Positions 50,904 through 59,772 of a DNA stretch of 64,000 nt are shown here, piece by piece. This stretch comes from Undibacterium sp049340185 (GTDB lineage: Bacteria > Pseudomonadota > Gammaproteobacteria > Burkholderiales > Burkholderiaceae_D). Under the pieces are notes generated by a model. That model did not search any database, was not told where the DNA came from, and was given only the letters and a program-made list of their open reading frames with translations. Every line of letters begins with the position of its first letter. Within the stretch, counting starts at the first letter, position 1. The stretch lies in assembly GCF_049340185.1 (NCBI RefSeq), contig NZ_JBMPPC010000006.1:124001-188000 (forward strand), written 5' to 3'. The translations under genes and the position numbers were made by a program.

Positions 50904-51536
50904 ATGACAACAACTTCAGTGGCAACTACCTCAAATCCTCTGCGCGTCGGCATCGGCGGTCCGGTTGGCTCGGGCAAAACGGCCTTATGCGAAATGCTGT
51001 GCAAAGCCATGCGCGATCATTACGACATGGCCGTCATCACGAACGATATCTACACCAAGGAGGACATGGAAATCCTGTTGCGCGCCGATGCTTTACCCGC
51101 CGAGCGTTTGATGGGAGTAGAAACAGGCGGATGTCCGCATACGGCGATTCGTGAAGATGCCTCAATTAACCTTGAGGCAATTGCTCGCATGAGCGCTGAG
51201 TTCCCCGACCTGGATTTGATTCTGGTGGAGTCGGGCGGTGATAATCTTGCAGCCACTTTTAGCCCTGAATTATCTGATCTGACGATCTATGTCATTGACG
51301 TGGCTGGCGGCGAAAAAATCCCGCGCAAGGGCGGCCCTGGCATCACCCGTTCTGACTTATTGATTATCAATAAAACCGATCTGGCACCGTATGTCGGCGC
51401 GAACCTTGATGTCATGGCGCATGATGCAAAAAAAATGCGCGGTGAACGACCCTTTATTTTTACCAATCTGCGCAGCGGTGATGGTGTGCCTCAGGTGATT
51501 GAATTTATTTGTAAACAGGGGTTGTTAGATAAATAG
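50904..51536 (+). CDS. ureG: Urease accessory GTPase UreG
   Basis: 210 residues. SIMIBI-class GTPase: P-loop GIGGPVGSGKTALCEMLCKA, the nickel-site motif GVETGGCPHTAIREDAS with CPH, the switch segment LILVESGGDNLAATFSPEL and the base-recognition motif LLIINKTDLAPYVG. GTP hydrolysis drives transfer of Ni2+ into urease. It is the last gene of the urt-ure locus. Confidence 0.97.
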   Translation: MTTTSVATTSNPLRVGIGGPVGSGKTALCEMLCKAMRDHYDMAVITNDIYTKEDMEILLRADALPAERLMGVETGGCPHTAIREDASINLEAIARMSAEFPDLDLILVESGGDNLAATFSPELSDLTIYVIDVAGGEKIPRKGGPGITRSDLLIINKTDLAPYVGANLDVMAHDAKKMRGERPFIFTNLRSGDGVPQVIEFICKQGLLDK

Positions 51537-51687
51537 TTCTTTTAGAGCGACAGTGTGATGTGAGCAATTATTAATGGCAAAAGTAATACAAATTAGACGT
51601 AAATCACTTAATTAATAATTAATAACCCTACTAATTGTAAGGGAAGTGTTATATTAATCGTACCGATCCACTTGATAGTCGACGATT

Positions 51688-53340
51688 ATGCGCACAAACC
51701 TCCCTGTTTCGCAGAACGAATATCAGTTCCCCCCAAGTGATAGCCTGGTCAGCGTGACCGATGAAAAAGGGCGCATCACTTACTGTAACCCAGCATTTGT
51801 ACAAACCAGTGGCTTCCTCAGGCATGAGTTGCTGGGGCAGCCGCATAACTTGGTACGCCACCCCGATATGCCAGAAGAGGCATTTCGGGACATGTGGACA
51901 ACCTTGCAATCGGGTAAGCCATGGACGGGTTTAGTAAAAAATCGACGAAAAAATGGTGACTACTACTGGGTACGCGCAAACGCAACTCCCATGCGACACG
52001 GGCAAAAAATTACCGGCTTTCTCTCGGTTCGTACAAAACCGACTAAAGAAGAGGTCAAAGCGGCTGAAGTTCTTTACAAACACATGCGCGATGATGCTAA
52101 AGAGGGCCGGCAAGTCTACGTGTTAAAACATGGCAAGGTTATTCGAAAAGACTTATTTGGACTTATTGGTAAAGTCCTCAACATGGGGAAAAAAGCGCGC
52201 TTGTTTTTAGTTCAGGCAGCCTATGGCTTACTGGTCTTGCTCGCGGCGATGTATTTTTCCGCGACGACCGCAGCGATTGTCGCGATAGTATTAGGCCTCG
52301 GTTTGACTGTATGGATTGGCTATCTGGTCTCGCTTCCTTTGAACGCTATCCTCAATGATGCTGATCGACTTGCTGCAGGTGATTTGTCGCATCCGGTAGC
52401 ATTGGGAGCTGGTGGTTTGGCTGGAGAAGTGCAGCAGGCGATACATCAGCTCTCTGTTAATCTTCGCACTGTTGTCGGTGATACCAGGAGGGAGTTGCAG
52501 AACGTTCGCAGCACGACTGAGGAAATCGCCGCTGGTAATTTAGATATGTCTGGCAGGACGGAGTCTCAGGCAAGTAGTTTAGAAGAAACCGCTGCTTCGA
52601 TGGAAGAAATTAACAGTACGGTTGCACAAAGCGCCGGTGCTGCATCACAAGGTTCGACATTGGCCTCGCAGATGACGGATTTAGCTTATCGCAGTCAGGA
52701 TGCAGTGCAAGCGGTTGTCGTTACGATGGAAGAAATTAGTGGATCGTCACATAAAATCAGTGACATCATTCACATCATCGAAGGCGTTGCCTTTCAGACG
52801 AATATTCTCGCGTTAAACGCCGCAGTGGAGGCGGCGAGGGCAGGCGAAGCAGGACGCGGTTTTGCGGTGGTCGCTTCTGAGGTGCGAGCATTAGCACATA
52901 GAACAACGGATGCTGCACGAGAGATTAAGCATTTGATCCAGGAATCTAATGAGAAAGTAGATGCTGGCAGTAAGCAAAGTATCGAGGCCAGACAGCGAAT
53001 GGAAGATGCACTGAAGTCAATCGCGAATGTGCGCACGATGTTAAGCGAAATCAGCAACTCTGCAGCTGAACAACAATCCGGCATTGCGCAAGTTAATGAT
53101 GCGGTTACCGATCTTGACTCAGTCACACAACAAAATGCAGCGATGGTTGAAGAGCTTGCTGCATCGGCGGAATCCTTAAATGATCAGGTAGATGCAGTTC
53201 TTGATTCCATGGGGCTATTTCGGTTAACCGACACTGATATTACTGTCGCACAAAAAGATGCAGTCAATTTGAGAAAACTAGCTAAGCCAGAACAAGAACA
53301 AAAAAATGAAACTAAAAATCAATCGTTGCGGCTAAGATAG
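51688..53340 (+). CDS. Aer-like PAS methyl-accepting chemotaxis protein
   Basis: 550 residues. An N-terminal PAS domain (VTDEKGRITYCNPAFVQTSG, PHNLVRHPDMPEEAFRDMW, NRRKNGDYYWVRANATPM) of the Aer type, which usually binds FAD and senses redox state or oxygen. One hydrophobic hairpin follows (about 172-216), then HAMP and a cytoplasmic signalling domain with GVAFQTNILALNAAVEAARA. There is no periplasmic ligand domain. It controls CheA and flagellar rotation in response to internal energy state. Monocistronic with a terminator. Confidence 0.93.
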   Translation: MRTNLPVSQNEYQFPPSDSLVSVTDEKGRITYCNPAFVQTSGFLRHELLGQPHNLVRHPDMPEEAFRDMWTTLQSGKPWTGLVKNRRKNGDYYWVRANATPMRHGQKITGFLSVRTKPTKEEVKAAEVLYKHMRDDAKEGRQVYVLKHGKVIRKDLFGLIGKVLNMGKKARLFLVQAAYGLLVLLAAMYFSATTAAIVAIVLGLGLTVWIGYLVSLPLNAILNDADRLAAGDLSHPVALGAGGLAGEVQQAIHQLSVNLRTVVGDTRRELQNVRSTTEEIAAGNLDMSGRTESQASSLEETAASMEEINSTVAQSAGAASQGSTLASQMTDLAYRSQDAVQAVVVTMEEISGSSHKISDIIHIIEGVAFQTNILALNAAVEAARAGEAGRGFAVVASEVRALAHRTTDAAREIKHLIQESNEKVDAGSKQSIEARQRMEDALKSIANVRTMLSEISNSAAEQQSGIAQVNDAVTDLDSVTQQNAAMVEELAASAESLNDQVDAVLDSMGLFRLTDTDITVAQKDAVNLRKLAKPEQEQKNETKNQSLRLR

Positions 53341-53356
53341 TTTCATTGATAATTAG

Positions 53357-53392
53357 AAAAGCCCGTACTCGATTAATAGTACGGGCTTTTTT
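53357..53392 (+). terminator. Rho-independent terminator behind the chemoreceptor gene
   Basis: AAAAGCCCGTACT and AGTACGGGCTTTTTT form a perfect 13-bp stem with a T run. Confidence 0.93.
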
Positions 53393-53495
53393 ATGCTGCC
53401 ACTCCATTGTTTAAAGTAAACTAACTGCATTGCAACGAACGGATCTCGCTCCCTGGAGGTTTCGTTGTCTTTTATCTTATCAGGTGTGTTGATTT

Positions 53496-54236
53496 ATGTT
53501 TATTTCAAAAGGTATGTACGGTTTTCGCGGCCAGCTTCGGATCGTCTTGTTGGTTTTCTTGTGTTTGATGACACTAATGATGGGAAATACCTCATTTGCA
53601 CAAAATGTCCCGGATACGTTATCACAGCGCCTGATGGCCTGTACCTCATGCCATGGCAAAGAAGGTAAAGCAGCAAGCGATGGTTATTACCCACGGATTG
53701 CTGGCAAGCCAGAGGGCTATTTACTGAATCAGTTAAAAAACTTCAGAGATGGCAAACGCACTTATCCCTTGATGACCTATATGGTGGGAAATATGTCGGA
53801 TGTCTATCTGCAAGAGATCGCCCATTTTTTCTCCGAGCAGCATCCGCCTTATCCAGCGCCTCAGAACATTGATGTGACGTCAGCAGTCATCGAGCGTGGC
53901 AGGCAGTTAGTGCAACGCGGCGATCAGGCCAGCAAGTTGCCTGCCTGTATTGCCTGTCATGGTGAGAAGATGACGGGTGTCGCACCATTTATTCCGGGCT
54001 TGCTGGGGTTGCCGCGAGACTATATCAATTCACAATTAGGCGCATGGCAAACCGGCAGCCGTCATGCGCAGGCGCCTGATTGCATGGAGCAGATTGCACG
54101 TAAATTGACTTCGCAGGATATCGCGGCCGTGTCAGCATGGCTTGCTTCGCAAACATTGCCAGCTAATCCGGTAGCGATTTCTGCCGCTGAGTTCAAGGCT
54201 AAGCGCCCTATGTCCTGCGGCACTATTCTTGAATAA
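53496..54236 (+). CDS. Di-haem cytochrome c (c4-like)
   Basis: 246 residues. An N-terminal signal peptide (to about NTSFAQN) and two haem-binding motifs, CTSCH (in LMACTSCHGKEGKAAS) and CIACH (in PACIACHGEKMTGVAP). Each half resembles a cytochrome c4 domain. It is a periplasmic electron carrier. Ten bases separate it from the tri-haem cytochrome gene, so the two form an operon and probably pass electrons in series to an oxidase. Confidence 0.9.
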   Translation: MFISKGMYGFRGQLRIVLLVFLCLMTLMMGNTSFAQNVPDTLSQRLMACTSCHGKEGKAASDGYYPRIAGKPEGYLLNQLKNFRDGKRTYPLMTYMVGNMSDVYLQEIAHFFSEQHPPYPAPQNIDVTSAVIERGRQLVQRGDQASKLPACIACHGEKMTGVAPFIPGLLGLPRDYINSQLGAWQTGSRHAQAPDCMEQIARKLTSQDIAAVSAWLASQTLPANPVAISAAEFKAKRPMSCGTILE

Positions 54237-54245
54237 GCGATTGAT

Positions 54246-55574
54246 ATGATGAAACGAATTTTTGCAAGTTTATTGCTAGTGCTGGCGCTGATTGCATCGG
54301 GCACTTTTTGGTACGGAACTCAGTTGGGCTCGCCTTTACCGGTAGACATGGGACAGACAGCAGGGACGACTGAGCATGCTACGGATCAGAGTGATCAGAT
54401 TGCCCGCGGCGCTTATCTGGCGCGCGCCGGCAATTGTATGGGCTGCCATACGACCAGAGGTGGTGCTGCCTATGCCGGTGGTCGCTTGATTACCTCTGAG
54501 TTTGGTGATTTCGTTTCACCGAATATCACGCCGGACAAAAAAACAGGTATCGGCAACTGGACTTTTGGAGATTTCTGGAATGCTTTGCATAACGGTAAAT
54601 CGAAGGATGGTCGCTTATTGTATCCGGCTTTTCCTTATCCTAGCTATACCCAGATTTCACCTGGTGATGCACAAGCGCTCTTCGCTTTTTTTCAGTCGAT
54701 ACCGGCAGTTGAGCGAGAGAGTCAGGCGCATGCGCTGCGTACACCTTATGATCAGCGCGGCTTGTTGGCATTCTGGCGCGCTTTATATTTTAAGCCCGGA
54801 GAATATCAGCAACAACCCGCACAAACCGTTGAATGGAATCGCGGTGCCTACCTGGTGAAAGGTCTCGCACATTGCGGTGCCTGCCACACCAGCCGCAATG
54901 CATTGGGTGCCAGTGATCTTAACAACGAGCTAGGCGGCGCTTATATGCCGGTGAGTAACTGGTACGCGCCATCATTGCTGGCGCAAGACGAGGCTGGAGT
55001 CCAGGCATGGCCAGCAGCACAGCTCAGTCAATTATTAAGAGACGGTATTTCAGCGCAGGCCCATGCATCTGGACCAATGGCAGAAGTCGTTGCCAACAGT
55101 CTGCAATACTTGAACGACAGCGACGTGCAGGCGATGACGGTATATCTGCAATCCTTGCCGAAAGTGACTACGCCCAAAGCGGACTTACTGGACCAGGCGA
55201 TTGCCGGGCAGGGAGCTGGTAAAGAAGAGATGGAACGCATCATGTATCTCGGCGGCGCGCTCTACAAAACTCATTGTGTCGATTGTCACGGCGACAGCGG
55301 ACGCGGCGCGCCACCGGTGTACCCAGCGCTGCAAGGAAATGCCGCCTTGCAAATGACATCGGTAGCGAATCCGGTGCGGATAGTACTGGCTGGCGGTTTT
55401 CCTGCTGCAACCAAAGGTAATCCGCGTCCTTACGGCATGCCGCCTTTTGCGCCGACCTTGTCAGATACCGAGGTCGCTCTGGTCATATCCTATGTCAGAA
55501 ATTCATGGGGTAATAAAGCACCGGTGATCGGTGCGTCTGACGTGAACCGGTACCGCACGGCACCTCTGGATTGA
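54246..55574 (+). CDS. Tri-haem membrane-anchored cytochrome c
   Basis: 442 residues. An N-terminal helix (about 5-22) serves as anchor or signal. Three CxxCH motifs: CMGCH (AGNCMGCHTTRGGAAYAG), CGACH (AHCGACHTSRNALG) and CVDCH (KTHCVDCHGDSGRGAPP). The first resembles the haem domain of the cytochrome subunit of alcohol and gluconate dehydrogenases, including GGRLITSEFGDFVSPNITPD. Such subunits take electrons from a periplasmic dehydrogenase, but none is encoded next to it here. With the di-haem gene it forms an electron-transfer operon. Confidence 0.9.
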   Translation: MMKRIFASLLLVLALIASGTFWYGTQLGSPLPVDMGQTAGTTEHATDQSDQIARGAYLARAGNCMGCHTTRGGAAYAGGRLITSEFGDFVSPNITPDKKTGIGNWTFGDFWNALHNGKSKDGRLLYPAFPYPSYTQISPGDAQALFAFFQSIPAVERESQAHALRTPYDQRGLLAFWRALYFKPGEYQQQPAQTVEWNRGAYLVKGLAHCGACHTSRNALGASDLNNELGGAYMPVSNWYAPSLLAQDEAGVQAWPAAQLSQLLRDGISAQAHASGPMAEVVANSLQYLNDSDVQAMTVYLQSLPKVTTPKADLLDQAIAGQGAGKEEMERIMYLGGALYKTHCVDCHGDSGRGAPPVYPALQGNAALQMTSVANPVRIVLAGGFPAATKGNPRPYGMPPFAPTLSDTEVALVISYVRNSWGNKAPVIGASDVNRYRTAPLD

Positions 55575-55746
55575 AAGGGTACTCACTTCCTTTTCGTTCT
55601 TGCATCATTGCGCTTTATAATAACTCTGAGGAGTCCTTTTTCAATCTGCACAGAGAGGGACGACTTGATGATTTTCCCGATTTTGAAGCCGGGAAACCTG
55701 ACCTGGCAATGACATCAAGATAACGACTAAAACGGAACTACACAAA

Positions 55747-56784
55747 TTGACATCCGATTCCAGCAGTGCTGAGCAGCGCCGTTTGCAAATGGCCGATATT
55801 GCCCGTCTCGCCGGAGTCTCTACCTCGACGGTATCGAGGGCGCTGAGTGGCAGCTCTTTAGTGAATGATGAGACCCGTAAGCGGATCGAGGAACTAGCCC
55901 GGTCGCTAAATTACACCATCAATATTGGTGCGCAGAATTTGCGCTTAAAGCAAAACCGCACCGTGGCGGTAGTCGTTCCCTATGATTCTGCGACCCGGCA
56001 GCATTTGTCTGATCCGTTTTTCCTGAGTATGTTAGGCAGCCTTGCTGACGCTTTAACCGATCGCGGGTTCGACATGTTGTTGTCGCGGGTAGACGCAGAG
56101 CGCCTAGACTCTGCAGCGCAAATCTATGATACTGGCCGCGTGCTTGGCGTGATTTTAATTGGTCAGTGGCGTCATCACGATCAATTGAACCAACTCGCTG
56201 CGCGCCGTGTTCCGATCGTTGTCTGGGGTGCACAATTGCCGCAACAATTGTATGTAACCGTCGGTAGCGATAATGTCATGGGTGGTTTGTTGGCGACGGA
56301 GCACTTGATTCAGTCTGGCCGAAAGCATCTGGCTTTTTTTGGCGATACACAATTACCTGAGGTCGCGCATCGCTACGAAGGCTATTGCAAAGCACTGAGT
56401 CAACATGGGATCACTCTGGATGAGCGACTGGTAGTTCCGGCATCATTTATTGAGGAGGGCGGGCGCCTGGCGGTTGAGGAGTTATGCCAGCGTGGCATCG
56501 CATTTGACGGTCTGTTTGCATGCAGCGACTTACTGGCAATGACCGCAATTAACACCTTGAGAGAAAAAGGCTTTCAGACACCAGACGATGTTGCCGTAGT
56601 CGGTTACGACGATATTGAGCTGGCACGTTACTTCCATCCTCCTCTTACCACCGTGCGTCAGCCAATTGCACTGGCAGGGCAAGCCTTAGTCGACGCTTTA
56701 CTGGTATTGGCAGATCAGCGCAATGCGACGCCACAGTTGCTCTCGACCGAACTTATTCCGCGCTCAAGCAGCCGTTCCGGCTAG
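55747..56784 (+). CDS. LacI-family repressor of the sucrose regulon
   Basis: 345 residues from a TTG at 55747 (an ATG at 55789 would cut into the DNA-binding region). LacI helix-turn-helix ADIARLAGVSTSTVSRALSG with the hinge helix (GAQNLRLKQNRTVAVVVP) and a periplasmic-binding-type effector domain (GVILIGQWRH, GLFACSDLLAMTAINTLREK, DDVAVVGYDDIELARYFHPP). Its gene leads the sucrose cluster, and two palindromes of LacI type lie downstream before the receptor gene. It is the likely SuxR/ScrR equivalent; effector (sucrose or a product) is inferred. Confidence 0.9.
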   Translation: MTSDSSSAEQRRLQMADIARLAGVSTSTVSRALSGSSLVNDETRKRIEELARSLNYTINIGAQNLRLKQNRTVAVVVPYDSATRQHLSDPFFLSMLGSLADALTDRGFDMLLSRVDAERLDSAAQIYDTGRVLGVILIGQWRHHDQLNQLAARRVPIVVWGAQLPQQLYVTVGSDNVMGGLLATEHLIQSGRKHLAFFGDTQLPEVAHRYEGYCKALSQHGITLDERLVVPASFIEEGGRLAVEELCQRGIAFDGLFACSDLLAMTAINTLREKGFQTPDDVAVVGYDDIELARYFHPPLTTVRQPIALAGQALVDALLVLADQRNATPQLLSTELIPRSSSRSG

Positions 56785-56817
56785 ATTTTCTATGTCATTC
56801 ATATAGATAACTCAAAA

Positions 56818-56833
56818 ATGCAATCGTTTGCAT
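56818..56833. promoter_or_regulatory. LacI-type operator 1
   Basis: ATGCAATCGTTTGCAT: arms ATGCAA and TTGCAT around a central CG. It lies 34 bp behind the repressor gene and resembles operator 2 closely. Confidence 0.75.
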
Positions 56834-57125
56834 AAATTTCAAAAATACCTATTCTTTTTGAAATAAATAATCCGATTCAACGGCGTAATGCATTTTGCGT
56901 TGCAGCAAAAGCATGAGTGGAGCATTTTTTATGTTGCGTGGCTTATACAGAGATGCTCCGTATAATATTGAGATTTAGGCAGATTATTCGCGGAAAAAAT
57001 CACCTGCTTCAACCATAAAAGATACAGGTAAAACAGTCTTCGCAGATAGACTGCAATTCAAAAATAGCACGATCAGCTTAAAAATTTCTTCTTTACATCA
57101 GATGTGGTCTTATTGCACTGCGCTA

Positions 57126-57141
57126 TTGCAATCGATTGCAA
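57126..57141. promoter_or_regulatory. LacI-type operator 2, perfect 16-bp palindrome
   Basis: TTGCAATCGATTGCAA is a perfect palindrome with a central CG, the usual form of LacI/ScrR-family operators. It lies 225 bp before the receptor start. Confidence 0.85.
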
Positions 57142-57365
57142 AGAAAAATATTTTGCACGATAATTCACCACACCTGCACTACAAAAGATCTTCATCAATG
57201 TTTGCCATCAGATGATCGGAGAATCAGGCGAGGATTGCTGGAGGTCTTTTGTCACTGCTTTGCATACGCTGAATCACCAGCGTCCTGGCAAGCAGAAAAA
57301 AGGTGACGACACCGCCGGAACAAGTGCGCATTGTTTTGGACATAATGAATAAAACGGAGACTGTA

Positions 57366-59669
57366 ATGACATCACAACGCATCAAAATGACACGTATGGC
57401 CAGCGTAGTATCGATGGCAATTTTTCAAATGAGTGCTGCCTGGGCACAGGAAGCGGCAACGAGTCAGGAAAAAGAAAAAAATTCGTTGAACCTGAATTCC
57501 GTGATCGTAACCGGAACACCATTAGGCACTTCCAAGATGAAGGCCAGCGTGTCGATCAGTACGCTTGATGCCGATCAGATTTCGCAATCAGCGCCGACGA
57601 ATGCGGCTGAGATTTTGCGTGCGGTACCTGGTATTCGCGCCGAATCATCAGGTGGCGAAGGCAATGCGAACTTGACCGTGCGTGGCGTACCTATCTCTGC
57701 GGGTGGCGCCCGTTACGTGCAGTTTCAGGAAGACGGTTTGCCGTTATTGCAATTCGGCGATATCGCCTTCGTTACCCCTGATATGTATTTGCGTGCGGAT
57801 GGCGGATTGAGCCATCTAGAGGTAGTACGGGGCGGAACTGCGTCAACGATGGCAACGAACTCGCCAGGCGGCATCATTAATTTTTTAAGCAAAAACGGTA
57901 GTGAAAAAGGCGGCAGCATCGGCATTACCAAAGGCCTGGATTTCAATCAGACCCGCTATGATTTTGACTACGGTGCACCGATCTCAGATAAGACCCGCTT
58001 CTTCATCGGCGGCTTCTACCGCAATGGTGACAGCTCACGTCCGGCAGGGATAACCGCTGAAGACGGCGGTCAGATCCGCGCCAATATGACGCATCAGCTG
58101 GACAACGGTTATGTACGTCTGAGTTTTAAACATCTGGATGATAAGTCGCCGATGAATATGCCAGTTCCAGTCAAAACGGTGAACGGCACGATCTCAGAAT
58201 TGCCCGGCATCGACCCACGTACTGCGAGTTTTTACTCCCCTTACTGGACGCGCGATATCGTTCTGGATAAAAACAATAACAAGATTTCGACTAATATCAA
58301 TGATGGTTTGCATGTAGTCAATAATGCTTTCGGTGCAGAAGCCTCATTGAAACTCGGTGGCGGCTGGACATTGGATGAAAAGTTTCGTAAGTCGACGAAT
58401 ACCGGACGATTCATTTCCATCTTCCCGGCAGATAACGGCACGACTTCAAGCGGGATGACATACGCAACCGGTCCGAATGCTGGTAAGGCGTATATAGGTG
58501 CCGCATTTAATGCGACAGTATTCAATACCTCGTTTGACGATCTCGGTAGTACTGTAAATGACGTCAAATTATCAAAAGTATTTGATACTGGGAATGGTAA
58601 GTTGGCAGCGACAGTCGGCTTATATTCGTCTATACAAAATCTTGGTGTAACGTGGAATTTCAACCAATATTTACTGCAAGCCAGTGGTGACAAGCCGGCT
58701 TTGATCAATTCGAGTGCGACGATCCCCGGTACCCAAGGTCAGCTCGCTCAGGGAACAGATGTTTTTGGTGGTTGCTGCAATCGCAGTATCGATGCGCAAT
58801 ACAAAACCAATGCGACTTACGCCAATCTGGACTGGGAAAGCGGTAACTGGAATCTTGACGGCAGCCTGCGCTACGATAAGCAAGATGCAACCGGCACTTA
58901 TAATCAGGCAGTCAATCAGGCATATCGTGCCGCAAATGTGAAGTTCATCGACTATGGTGTAAATCACACATCCTATTCTCTTGGCGCAAACTATCGTCTG
59001 ACACGCGACCTGGCATTGTTTGCCCGTGTCAGTGAAGGTATTGCATTCAATGCTGACCGCATCATGTTCGGCAATCCGCTAGATGGTACGACACCGATCA
59101 GTACCAATATCGTGAAACAGACTGAAGCAGGCGTGAAGTGGAAAACTGGCGATTTCAGTAGTTTCGTGACTTTGTTCCAGGCAAAAACCGCAGAGTCGAA
59201 TTTTGAGGCGACCACCCAGAAATTCACTGCCAATACTTATGATGCAAAAGGTCTGGAGATTGAGGCAAGCTACCGTATGGATGCGTTCCGTATGACAGGT
59301 GGTCTGACTTATACCAATGCGACGATCGTAGGAGCAAATGATAGCTCCGTGATTGGTAAGACACCGCGCCGTCAGGCCAAGTTCGTGTATCAGATTGCAC
59401 CGACTTATACCATCGGCGATGCAGTTTTTGGCGCTAGTGTGATCGGTACTACCAAATCCTTTGGTGACGACGGTAATACGCTGACTTTGCCTGGATTTAA
59501 CGTCTTGAACGCCTTCGTCAATTATCAGCTGACAGAACGTGTGCAAGTGTCTCTGAGTGCGAATAATCTTCTCAATACCATTGGTTATACCGAGGTCGAA
59601 GGCGATGGACATGCAGCGCGTTCGATCAACGGACGCACGCTGCGTGCGACCTTGAAATATAGCTTCTGA
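57366..59669 (+). CDS. TonB-dependent receptor, probable sucrose importer
   Basis: 767 residues from the ATG at 57366, preferred over earlier in-frame starts (57303, 57345) because GGAG lies six bases upstream and a signal peptide begins there (MTSQRIKMTRMASVVSMAIF, cut near AWAQ). The plug domain starts LNSVIVTGTPLGTSKMKASV with AEILRAVPGIRAESSGGEGN, and the beta-barrel ends in LRATLKYSF with a terminal Phe. The receptor draws substrate through the outer membrane using TonB energy. Its place beside the sucrose-type enzyme genes and operators points to sucrose, as for SuxA of Xanthomonas. Confidence 0.9.
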   Translation: MTSQRIKMTRMASVVSMAIFQMSAAWAQEAATSQEKEKNSLNLNSVIVTGTPLGTSKMKASVSISTLDADQISQSAPTNAAEILRAVPGIRAESSGGEGNANLTVRGVPISAGGARYVQFQEDGLPLLQFGDIAFVTPDMYLRADGGLSHLEVVRGGTASTMATNSPGGIINFLSKNGSEKGGSIGITKGLDFNQTRYDFDYGAPISDKTRFFIGGFYRNGDSSRPAGITAEDGGQIRANMTHQLDNGYVRLSFKHLDDKSPMNMPVPVKTVNGTISELPGIDPRTASFYSPYWTRDIVLDKNNNKISTNINDGLHVVNNAFGAEASLKLGGGWTLDEKFRKSTNTGRFISIFPADNGTTSSGMTYATGPNAGKAYIGAAFNATVFNTSFDDLGSTVNDVKLSKVFDTGNGKLAATVGLYSSIQNLGVTWNFNQYLLQASGDKPALINSSATIPGTQGQLAQGTDVFGGCCNRSIDAQYKTNATYANLDWESGNWNLDGSLRYDKQDATGTYNQAVNQAYRAANVKFIDYGVNHTSYSLGANYRLTRDLALFARVSEGIAFNADRIMFGNPLDGTTPISTNIVKQTEAGVKWKTGDFSSFVTLFQAKTAESNFEATTQKFTANTYDAKGLEIEASYRMDAFRMTGGLTYTNATIVGANDSSVIGKTPRRQAKFVYQIAPTYTIGDAVFGASVIGTTKSFGDDGNTLTLPGFNVLNAFVNYQLTERVQVSLSANNLLNTIGYTEVEGDGHAARSINGRTLRATLKYSF

Positions 59670-59695
59670 TTTCCTGCTACTCCAGCAGCTTTTTA

Positions 59696-59745
59696 GGCTC
59701 TCGTCACATTCACTCCCTGTGGGCGAGAGCCATTTTCTTTTTTTC
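59696..59745 (+). terminator. Hairpin with T run behind the receptor gene
   Basis: GGCTCTCG (59696-59703) pairs with CGAGAGCC (59724-59731), followed by TTTTCTTTTTTTC. It may reduce transcription into the amylosucrase gene rather than stop it fully. Confidence 0.75.
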
Positions 59746-59772
59746 TGATGTTTCTAAAGTCTGGTTCTTTTG

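Larger units (their letters stand above)
56785..57365. other. Control region between the repressor and TonB receptor genes
   Basis: No gene is supported in these 580 bases. Two LacI-type operators (listed separately) bracket most of it. There is also a short dyad TTTTGC-GTTGCA-GCAAAA at 56893-56910. The region is AT-rich and should hold the receptor promoter between or near the operators, possibly allowing DNA looping. Confidence 0.6.
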
